Origin: Flavobacteriales bacterium
GTDB lineage: Bacteria; Bacteroidota; Bacteroidia; Flavobacteriales; BACL11
DNA: 64,000 nucleotides
Assembly: GCA_002697505.1 (NCBI GenBank)
Contig: NZWA01000041.1
Span: forward strand, 12,988-76,987
Reading direction: 5' to 3'
Shown piece after piece: positions 8,803 through 15,045 of the stretch. Position 1 is the stretch's first letter, and each line of letters opens with the position of its first letter. A program made the position numbers and the translations under genes. The notes below the pieces were generated by a model that saw only the letters and a list, made by a program, of their open reading frames with translations, had not been told where the DNA came from and ran no database searches.

Positions 8803-9108
8803 ATGAAAAAACTATTAGTATTCATGATCGCATTGGTAGTCTTCTCCGTTCCGGTAGAAGCTAAAGAGAAGAAAGAAAAGTGGTTTGGTGCTGGCGTAAA
8901 ACCAGACCCAACCTTAACAATCCCCTTTGTGGGAGTAAAGGCACCGCTTCCAACTGCCTGTATCGGCAAGGACGTGTCTGCTTCTTTTGACTTTAAATGC
9001 GATAAAAAAAGTATCTCTTTTAAATTGCCGTACTTCAAGTTCGAGTGGGATTTTCCCGGTCTTTCTTTAGGGCGCGGCGATAAAAAGATTACGCTAGGTA
9101 ATAAGTAA
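8803..9108 (+). CDS. Small secreted protein, unknown function
   Basis: This 101-residue protein has a clear Sec signal peptide (KKLLVFMIALVVFSVPVEA, likely cleaved after VEA). The mature domain is about 80 residues, rich in Lys, Phe and Pro, with two Cys (in PTACIG and DFKCDKK) that could form a disulfide in the periplasm. It is the last gene of the apparent lysis block, four bases after the lipoprotein and before a strong terminator. An antagonist or helper of lysis, or a superinfection factor, is possible. I recognise no family and see no muramidase or amidase motif. Confidence 0.6.
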   Translation: MKKLLVFMIALVVFSVPVEAKEKKEKWFGAGVKPDPTLTIPFVGVKAPLPTACIGKDVSASFDFKCDKKSISFKLPYFKFEWDFPGLSLGRGDKKITLGNK

Positions 9109-9130
9109 AGTATTAAATGCACTTTAAACG

Positions 9131-9139
9131 TGCTACACT
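9131..9139 (+). promoter_or_regulatory. Possible extended -10 promoter element
   Basis: TGCTACACT matches the TG-n-TAnnnT pattern of an extended -10 element. It lies about 45 bases before a strong terminator, so any transcript from it would be short. No convincing -35 is visible. Confidence 0.25.
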
Positions 9140-9144
9140 CTAGA

Positions 9145-9210
9145 AGTGTTTTAACGACGATCTGCAAAGATACTTAGAATCGCACCCGCTCTTTATGAGC
9201 GGGTTTTTTT
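9145..9210 (+). ncRNA. Candidate short terminated RNA
   Basis: Between the possible extended -10 at 9131-9139 and the terminator ending at 9210 lie about 65 non-coding bases with possible small stems (for example CGAT 9158-9161 with ATCG 9179-9182). This could be a small phage RNA or simply the trailer of the lysis operon. Only the terminator is certain. Confidence 0.2.
9185..9210 (+). terminator. Rho-independent terminator after lysis block
   Basis: A perfect 7-bp stem CCCGCTC / GAGCGGG with loop TTTAT is followed by seven T. It separates the lysis-type genes from the protease/capsid block. Confidence 0.9.
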
Positions 9211-9228
9211 CTAAAAACGCATAAATAC

Positions 9229-9239
9229 GTGTATAAATA
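9229..9239 (+). promoter_or_regulatory. GTGTATAAATA motif (contains TATAAATA)
   Basis: It lies 17 bases before the GTG start at 9246 and just after a terminator, as expected for a promoter that restarts transcription. Bases 9232-9239 equal the T4 late promoter consensus TATAAATA. Confidence 0.6.
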
Positions 9240-9245
9240 TACTAA

Positions 9246-9659
9246 GTGGCAAATAACAATCACATTATATTAGAGATTACTTCCGCAGAAAAGGAAGTTA
9301 CTCAAGACCCTTTTATAAATTATTCGCTGAAAGTAAAGAAATACTTAGAAACAAAAGCCACTGAAGTTAAAGGCGTGGGTATAGAAACTTTAATAAAAGT
9401 TTTTAAATCTGCCGGAAGAGATTGTAGTGATATTAAATATTGCGCCGCAAGAATAAATAACTTTTTAGAAGTGTTCTCTGATTACAAAAATTTTAAAACT
9501 GCTGTTGCAAACAACTTTGAACCAAGCGAAGAATGTTTAGCGGTCGCTATAATAGAATGCAAAGATCACGATATAGATGAAATTGAATTTGAAGACGTAG
9601 ATCAGTTTTATCTAGAAACAAAAGACGAATTTAAAAACTCAATAGATATAGAAATATGA
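9246..9659 (+). CDS. Hypothetical protein before the prohead protease region
   Basis: This 137-residue acidic protein starts with GTG, chosen because it follows the GTGTATAAATA motif at the spacing seen elsewhere. It is predicted mostly helical, with three Cys and a strongly acidic C-terminal third (DHDIDEIEFEDVDQF). Its end overlaps the next gene by four bases (ATGA), so the two are probably coupled. No domain is recognised. Position suggests a head-assembly accessory role, but that is inference. Confidence 0.65.
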   Translation: MANNNHIILEITSAEKEVTQDPFINYSLKVKKYLETKATEVKGVGIETLIKVFKSAGRDCSDIKYCAARINNFLEVFSDYKNFKTAVANNFEPSEECLAVAIIECKDHDIDEIEFEDVDQFYLETKDEFKNSIDIEI

Positions 9660-10876
9660 TTGTTGATTTTACAGATAAAATACTCGAGGCTAAAGAAAAG
9701 AAAACTTTAAATAAGCCCTTTCGCACCCCGGGTGGACCTAAGAAGTTTTCTGTCTATGTTAAAAATGAAAAAGGTAACGTAGTTAAAGTTAACTTCGGCG
9801 ATCCTAATATGGAAATTAAACGCGACGATCCTGCTAGGCGTAAAAGCTTTCGTGCTCGTCATAACTGCGACAACCCCGGTCCAAAGACAAAAGCTCGCTA
9901 TTGGTCTTGCCAGCAATGGCGCGCCGGTAAAAGAGTTCAGGGGTCAGAAATAGATTACGAGTGGGACGGTCAAACTTTTTTCGACCACGACGAGTTATTA
10001 ACGATTAACCCTGCTCTAGCTTTTGTCGAAGAGGAAGTTGCTGATGACGGTGACTGCGGATGCGGTAATTGTGATTGCGATGAGATTGAAGCTAAGCACG
10101 ACATGAAAAAGTATAGCTTCAATAACCCCGGTCAAGCTATGCAAATGGCAAAGAAGATGGGATTCGATGATATTCACACTCATGGCGAAGGTGACGATAC
10201 AGTGTTTATGCCCGGTCCGAGTCATGAAGCTTTGATGAAAAAGCTTGGCGAATCTAAAGCTGAAGAGGAATACGCTAGCCTTTGGGAAAATATCAAAAAG
10301 AAACGCGACAGAATCAAAAAAGGTTCTGGAGAAAAAATGAGAAAAAAGGGTGCTAAAGGTGCACCCACTTCAGAGCAGATGGAGAAGGCTAAGAAAGCTT
10401 CTAAAATAAAGAAGAAAAGCTATGGCTCAGAAGAGTACGTGATGTCTCAAGAAGAGTTTGAAGAAGTCATGGATTTGGAAGAGATGGAGTTTTGGAAAGA
10501 AGAATCTGATGCAGCTAAAAGACCGGGAAGAAAGTCCGGCGCGCAAACTCCCGCTAAACCTAGCGAGAGAAGAAAAGGTTCTTCTAAGAATAAACCGGGC
10601 AGCGCAGGAAAGGGTGGTCCTTCCATTACTTTCTCAGAGAAAGTGACAAAGTCTTTAAAAGAAAAAGTTAAAAACCATAACGCAAAGAGCAAAAAGAAAG
10701 TTACTCTTTCTCAGCTTAAAAAAGTCTATAGAAGAGGAGCAGGCGCGTTCTCTTCTTCTCACCGTCCCGGCATGAGCCGTGGTGGCTGGGCAATGGCACG
10801 CGTTAATATGTTCTTAAAAATGAAGCGCGGTGGCAAAGTAAAAGATTCTTATAGAAAAGCTGACGGAGATATTTAA
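9656..10876 (+). CDS. Basic two-domain protein of the capsid-assembly region
   Basis: This 406-residue, strongly basic protein contains an N-terminal conserved block (about residues 20-90) with FRTPGGPKKF, VNFGDP and HNC...YWSC, which I associate with proteins beside portal or protease genes in many marine phages. A short Cys cluster (DCGCGNCDCD, about 133-142) could bind metal. A Lys-rich flexible middle follows. The C-terminal block (about 350-395) has KVYRRGAGAFSSSHRPG and GGWAMARVNMFL, another recurring domain of unknown function. It lies directly upstream of the protease-scaffold gene, so a role in prohead assembly or DNA packaging is plausible. No enzyme motif is seen. Confidence 0.65.
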   Translation: MIVDFTDKILEAKEKKTLNKPFRTPGGPKKFSVYVKNEKGNVVKVNFGDPNMEIKRDDPARRKSFRARHNCDNPGPKTKARYWSCQQWRAGKRVQGSEIDYEWDGQTFFDHDELLTINPALAFVEEEVADDGDCGCGNCDCDEIEAKHDMKKYSFNNPGQAMQMAKKMGFDDIHTHGEGDDTVFMPGPSHEALMKKLGESKAEEEYASLWENIKKKRDRIKKGSGEKMRKKGAKGAPTSEQMEKAKKASKIKKKSYGSEEYVMSQEEFEEVMDLEEMEFWKEESDAAKRPGRKSGAQTPAKPSERRKGSSKNKPGSAGKGGPSITFSEKVTKSLKEKVKNHNAKSKKKVTLSQLKKVYRRGAGAFSSSHRPGMSRGGWAMARVNMFLKMKRGGKVKDSYRKADGDI

Positions 10877-10878
10877 AA

Positions 10879-12321
10879 ATGAAAACTAAGTATACGACTA
10901 TTTTTAGTTCCCATATTAGGCCGCTAGTGTCTGAAGAAAAAGACCAGCATCTAGCGTTAGCCTCTATGGTTGATTTAGAAAAGTTCGTCCCAGAAGTAGA
11001 CACAGACGCCAACTATGATTTGTTGCCTGTAGCGTTTAACGCTTTCGTTGCAAACAGAGTTAATAAAAATGGCGATGTAGTAGATACTGAGACAGCTATA
11101 GCGATGCACAAAAACTTTGTTAACAAGCCTGTTAACATTGAGCATAATCGTAAATCTGTAATTGGCACTATCCTCACAGCAGGTTTTTCTTCTTTTGGAG
11201 ACGACAAACCTTTGTCTGAAGAAGAAGTTAAAGACATGAAAGGTCCTTTCAATGTAACTCTTGGCGGAGTTATCTGGAAGATTACAGATAAAGAGCTCGC
11301 CGATAAAATAGAAAATTCTAGCGACCCAACTAGCGACGATTACATGAATATTAGCGCTAGCTGGGAACTTGGCTTTAACGAATATAACATTGTTGTTCTC
11401 GAGGCCGAAGAGAAAAATATTGAAAATGCTAGAATTATTTCTGACCCGCAAGAAGTCGAAGCCTACCAAGGCAAGCTAAGAGGCTTCGGCGGCGAAGGTA
11501 AGTTGGACGACGGGTCTCATGTTTACAGAAAAGTAGTAAACAAGGTAGTTCCTCTAGGGATTGGCTTGACTGAAAATCCCGCGGCCGATGTAAAAGGCGT
11601 TCTGGTAGCATCGGAAGATACACAAATTGAAGCCGAAGTTGCCGAACAAAATGAAGAAAAAATTTCCCAAAATACTAAAACAAATGTAAGTATTCAAAAG
11701 GTGGAAGCTATGAAAATAGAAAATATCACAGACATCAATGACGAGTCCTTGCAGACTCTTAAAGCTTCTGCGATTCATGAGTACATTCAAGAGAGTCTGA
11801 AGGATGCCTCTGAGAAGTTCACTTCTGAGAAGCAAGAAAAAGAAGACGCTCTTGCTGAAGCTAATGAAAAGCATGAAGGTCTGCTGAAAGAGCACGAAAC
11901 TCTTAAGGCAGAGCTAGAGTCCGTCAAGGAGAAGTTAGCTTCTCTTGAAACTGAAAAGGTAGAGAGAGAAATGCTAGAGCAGTTCAATCAAAGAATGGCC
12001 TCCTTCGACGAGCGTTATGACTTGACTGACGAAGACCGCAAGGTTCTCGCTAGTCAGATCAAGGACTTGACCGAAGAGGATTTCACCGCCTTTGATCAGA
12101 ACATGACGGTTCTTCTTTCCTCTAAAGTGAAAACTGAAGAGACTGAAGAAGTTGTAGAAGAAGTAGAAGCCTCTGTTGCTGAAGAAGTAGTCGAGTCTGC
12201 TGTTGAAAACGCAGAAGTCGAAAAGGAAACTGTTCCTGTTTCTTCTCCGGCTGAAGAACCTTCTATTACTGAAAAGTATAGTAAAGCTTTTAGTATCGAA
12301 AACTTCGATATCAAACTCTAA
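10879..12321 (+). CDS. Prohead protease fused to scaffolding domain
   Basis: This 480-residue protein combines two head-assembly functions. Residues about 45-240 look like a herpes/HK97-type prohead serine protease, with candidate catalytic His89 in VNIEHNRKSV and Ser159 or Ser161 in YMNISASWELGF. Residues about 290-420 are rich in Lys, Glu and Leu and form a long predicted coiled coil typical of scaffolds. An acidic Glu/Val-rich linker and a short C-terminal segment (about 455-480), which could bind the capsid protein, follow. The protease would digest the scaffold and itself after assembly. An internal Met (about residue 277, in VEAMKIEN) could start a separate scaffold as in lambda C/Nu3. 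It is followed by the decoration and major capsid genes. Confidence 0.75.
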   Translation: MKTKYTTIFSSHIRPLVSEEKDQHLALASMVDLEKFVPEVDTDANYDLLPVAFNAFVANRVNKNGDVVDTETAIAMHKNFVNKPVNIEHNRKSVIGTILTAGFSSFGDDKPLSEEEVKDMKGPFNVTLGGVIWKITDKELADKIENSSDPTSDDYMNISASWELGFNEYNIVVLEAEEKNIENARIISDPQEVEAYQGKLRGFGGEGKLDDGSHVYRKVVNKVVPLGIGLTENPAADVKGVLVASEDTQIEAEVAEQNEEKISQNTKTNVSIQKVEAMKIENITDINDESLQTLKASAIHEYIQESLKDASEKFTSEKQEKEDALAEANEKHEGLLKEHETLKAELESVKEKLASLETEKVEREMLEQFNQRMASFDERYDLTDEDRKVLASQIKDLTEEDFTAFDQNMTVLLSSKVKTEETEEVVEEVEASVAEEVVESAVENAEVEKETVPVSSPAEEPSITEKYSKAFSIENFDIKL

Positions 12322-12339
12322 TAGGAAAACCAAAATATT

Positions 12340-12909
12340 ATGGCAAATGAAAGACTAATGCCCTTCCGGGATTATGATGAGCACGATGTCATCAATTTGT
12401 TTGCGTTTGGTGATACAGCTGTTGTTCTTAATGATTCAACCACCGTTGAGGCTGGTTCAGTCGTTAAGATTAAGACTGGCTGGAAAAACACCGACGAAAC
12501 GCAACTTTTGACTGACGTTGGAGCTTCTTACAATAACGTTGTTTCTCAACGTTATGGCGTTAACGCAGAGGTCGAGTACGCAAATGGTGGCGATGAGACA
12601 CCACTTGGTATTCTTCTTTATGACGTTAGAGAGTTCGACGAAAATGGCGAAAGACTTAAATTCAATCCGCAGAAAGCTGCTGAACTTAACGCAGCTATCA
12701 GTGGTCAGGCCGTGCCGATTGCTACGAGAGGTATTTTCCTCTTCGCTACTGGCGCGTTCACTGCTGCTGGCTCTGTTGGTGCTGGGTCTAACCTTTACGC
12801 TAGTGGTGATGGCAAATTAACCTCGACAGTTGCTGAAAACACGAAGGTTGGTAAAGCTATTGGTGACCCTGATGCTGATGGTAGCGTCTTGGTGAAACTT
12901 GAACTGTAA
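12340..12909 (+). CDS. Capsid decoration (head stabilisation) protein candidate
   Basis: This 189-residue protein lies 18 bases after the protease-scaffold gene and 19 bases before the major capsid gene, the standard slot for a decoration protein. It is predicted all-beta, with Gly/Ala-rich loops and an AENTKVGKAIGDPDADGSVLVKL ending (split here by no motif) that resembles lambda gpD-like and related capsid-cementing folds in general form. Codon use is shifted towards GGT, GCT, GTT and TTC like the capsid gene, suggesting abundant synthesis. Confidence 0.65.
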   Translation: MANERLMPFRDYDEHDVINLFAFGDTAVVLNDSTTVEAGSVVKIKTGWKNTDETQLLTDVGASYNNVVSQRYGVNAEVEYANGGDETPLGILLYDVREFDENGERLKFNPQKAAELNAAISGQAVPIATRGIFLFATGAFTAAGSVGAGSNLYASGDGKLTSTVAENTKVGKAIGDPDADGSVLVKLEL

Positions 12910-12928
12910 TTAATAGGAGAATTATAAA

Positions 12929-14068
12929 ATGAAGTTAAAATTTAAAGAAACTCCAGAACAAGTTGAATTGATCAAAGCGATGGGCTCTAAACGCCCAGAG
13001 GTTTCTCGCGAAGCTTCCGAGGCTTTTGCAGCTTTTATTGGCCCTGTTATCCAGCAGGTGCTTCTTCAAGCTGACACAGCTTCGTCTGTTTATTCCGACG
13101 TTGTTTACGACGAAGACGACAATCCGAGCTACCCGCTCGATTTGTTTTTCGAGCAGAGAAATGCTGATAACTACGTTTCTGTAGTGCAGCAGAATATCGC
13201 TGGTGGTCTTCCGAGCTCTCAAATTGCTGGCGCAAACGAGTTGAAGGTAGCTACCTACAAGCTCGACGCTGCCGTTAGCTTTTTGAAGAAGTATGCTCGC
13301 CGCGGTCGTCTTGACGTAGTTAGCAAGGCTGTTGAGCGTATGGCTCAGGAAGTCTTGGTGAAGCAAGAGCGCAATGCGTGGGCGGTTATCCTTAAAGCTC
13401 TCTCTGAGGGTAAAGGTACTGGTTCTAGCAATGGTGCTCACATTGTTAATAACGTTGGTAGCACTGAAACCTTCCAGCTCGATACCTTGAATGCGATGAT
13501 TACTCGTATGAAGCGCATCAACAAGTCGTTCGCTGGCGGTACTGCTGCTCAGGTCTACTCCGAAGGCATCACTGATCTCTTCGTCAGCCCTGAAGTTAAG
13601 CAAGATATCAGAGCGTTCTCATATTCTCCGATTGGTAATAACGCTAATCAGAACATTCCTGATGACGCGAAGAGCGACGCTTATAGAGCTGCTGGTATTG
13701 CTAATATCTTCGGTATTAACATTATCGACTTGCAGGAACTCGGTGTTGGTCAGAAGTACAATACATTGTACGAGACCTTCAGTGACTCCGCTGGTTTGGC
13801 TGGCGCTGTTAACGAGGCTGGTGCTACAACCACTTCCGCGTTTAACGACGGTTCTAGCCACGAGTTGGTGCTCGGTGTGGATGCTAGCCGCGAGGCTCTT
13901 ATTCGCCCAGTTGCTCGTAACTCTGAGTCTGGCGCAACGTTCAGCGCATTGCCGGATGACCAGTTCACTCAACGTGCCGATAAGACCGGTTTCTACGGTT
14001 CTGTCGAAGAGGGTCGTGTTTGTATCGACGCTCGCGTGCTTGTTGGTGGTCACCTCAAGCGTTCTTAA
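12929..14068 (+). CDS. Major capsid protein (HK97-fold)
   Basis: This 379-residue protein is the shell subunit. It follows the protease-scaffold and decoration genes and has the usual length. The N-terminal helix region (about 1-45) leads into DLFFEQRNADNYVSV and a helical spine (LKKYARRGRLDVVSKAVERMAQEVLVKQE). Next come a TLNAMITRMKRINKS segment, the VSPEVKQDIRAF P-domain-like stretch, and a C-terminal A-domain. A strong ribosome binding site (AGGAG) precedes the ATG. Arg codons are mostly CGC/CGT, unlike the AGA-rich neighbours, fitting very high expression. A UUCG-loop terminator follows 22 bases after the stop. Confidence 0.85.
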   Translation: MKLKFKETPEQVELIKAMGSKRPEVSREASEAFAAFIGPVIQQVLLQADTASSVYSDVVYDEDDNPSYPLDLFFEQRNADNYVSVVQQNIAGGLPSSQIAGANELKVATYKLDAAVSFLKKYARRGRLDVVSKAVERMAQEVLVKQERNAWAVILKALSEGKGTGSSNGAHIVNNVGSTETFQLDTLNAMITRMKRINKSFAGGTAAQVYSEGITDLFVSPEVKQDIRAFSYSPIGNNANQNIPDDAKSDAYRAAGIANIFGINIIDLQELGVGQKYNTLYETFSDSAGLAGAVNEAGATTTSAFNDGSSHELVLGVDASREALIRPVARNSESGATFSALPDDQFTQRADKTGFYGSVEEGRVCIDARVLVGGHLKRS

Positions 14069-14090
14069 TAAAACGTTAAATAATTCAAAG

Positions 14091-14118
14091 CCCGTCGACT
14101 TCGGTCGGCGGGGTTTTT
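14091..14118 (+). terminator. Rho-independent terminator after major capsid gene
   Basis: A 9-bp stem CCCGTCGAC / GTCGGCGGG (one G-T pair) is closed by the very stable C(TTCG)G tetraloop and followed by TTTTT. Confidence 0.92.
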
Positions 14119-14140
14119 ATTTCTATTTATTAGATTATTT

Positions 14141-14149
14141 GTGTATTTT
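14141..14149 (+). promoter_or_regulatory. GTGTATTTT motif downstream of terminator
   Basis: It begins 23 bases after the capsid terminator and 36 bases before the ATG at 14177. It is followed by TATATATAATAAGG, which holds an additional -10-like TATAAT. It is placed to restart transcription for the following block. Confidence 0.5.
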
Positions 14150-14176
14150 ATATATAATAAGGAAAGGTTAAAGGTT

Positions 14177-14536
14177 ATGGCAGTTAAAAGGAAAAAGAAA
14201 AGTTTAGATAGTATTAATCAAACTCATGCTAAGGTAGAAAAGAAGTTTGAACCAACAACTCTAGATCAAATCTGGGGAGATGATGGAGCTTCTGAATACG
14301 GAACTTTAGATTACCAAAGCTATCAAGAAAAAATCTTCGACATGAATATGTCGGATCTTCAAGCTCACGCTTCTCGTGTTGGTATTGTTCCCATCGACAA
14401 TAGAAATATGTTAACAGATAGACTTTTAAGAGAGTTTAGTAAACATGTTTCATCTTTTAGGAAACCTGTCGAAGACTTGGGGGAACAGCAAAACATTCCT
14501 AAGAAAATTAAAGATATCTTAGCAGAGGGAAGGTAG
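14177..14536 (+). CDS. Small basic protein with SAP-like helix region
   Basis: This 119-residue protein begins at the ATG at 14177, chosen over an in-frame GTG at 14141 because the latter is part of the recurring GTGTA motif and a GGAAAGG ribosome binding site lies at 14161-14167. It has a basic N-terminus (AVKRKKK). A central segment, MSDLQAHASRVGIVPIDNR followed by MLTDRLLREF, has the helix-extended-helix look of SAP-type nucleic-acid-binding domains. It is the first gene after the capsid terminator. A role in DNA binding, packaging or head completion is possible but unproven. Confidence 0.6.
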   Translation: MAVKRKKKSLDSINQTHAKVEKKFEPTTLDQIWGDDGASEYGTLDYQSYQEKIFDMNMSDLQAHASRVGIVPIDNRNMLTDRLLREFSKHVSSFRKPVEDLGEQQNIPKKIKDILAEGR

Positions 14537-14539
14537 TAA

Positions 14540-15022
14540 ATGCCCGTCAATAATCTAGATAAAATTGATGCTAGATACATAGACGGCACCCGGGCTAGTC
14601 ACACGCAGGTACTTAGGGTTGACTCTAATCTAGATGTAGATTTTGAAGATTCGATCAGAATCACTAATCCCTCTGGTACCACCGGCGACAACGGAACATA
14701 TTACTTTACTCCTAGTGGAGAGTTTCAAACTTTTATATTAAATCATAACAACTCAAACATATACTTTTCAGGAATTAGCTCAGACAGTTTAGCTATGGAA
14801 AGAGGAGCGTATCAAGTTAGAGTATATAACAATCAAGGTAACGGCAGTATAACGGTAGAAGAGTTTGAAAAGTTTGCTTGGCACGGGCAAAAACCTCCGT
14901 CGACCGTAACTGTTCCTAGCGGACAACATTACGTTTATGCAGTTACTTATCACGGAGATTACAGTTCTTCTTATCCAGACCTAAAAGACTGGTCTGCTGT
15001 TTTTGTTTCAGAAAGTGCTTAA
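14540..15022 (+). CDS. Hypothetical virion protein
   Basis: This 160-residue protein lies three bases after the preceding gene. The N-terminus (NNLDKIDARYIDGTRASHTQVLRVDSN) resembles leaders of fibre-associated proteins, and the remainder is predicted beta (YYFTPSGEFQTF, GAYQVRVYNNQGNGSITVEEF). No motif gives a function. Its neighbours on both sides are structural, so an appendage or neck component is the best guess. Confidence 0.55.
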   Translation: MPVNNLDKIDARYIDGTRASHTQVLRVDSNLDVDFEDSIRITNPSGTTGDNGTYYFTPSGEFQTFILNHNNSNIYFSGISSDSLAMERGAYQVRVYNNQGNGSITVEEFEKFAWHGQKPPSTVTVPSGQHYVYAVTYHGDYSSSYPDLKDWSAVFVSESA

Positions 15023-15026
15023 AAAA

Positions 15027-15036
15027 GTGTAATAAT
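15027..15036 (+). promoter_or_regulatory. GTGTAATAAT motif
   Basis: It lies 19 bases before the ATG at 15046 and is preceded by a run of six A, like most members of this motif set. Confidence 0.5.
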
Positions 15037-15045
15037 TAAAACATA

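Noticed and set aside
9109..9184. tRNA gene in the gap after the lysis block
   Set aside because: No T-loop (GTTCRA) or cloverleaf could be drawn.
12935..13603. Antisense frame of 222 residues within the major capsid gene
   Set aside because: Entirely inside a well-supported essential gene whose codon bias explains the open reverse frame.
14141..14176. GTG start adding 12 residues to the protein at 14177
   Set aside because: The GTG is part of the recurring GTGTA motif, and a better ribosome binding site precedes the downstream ATG.
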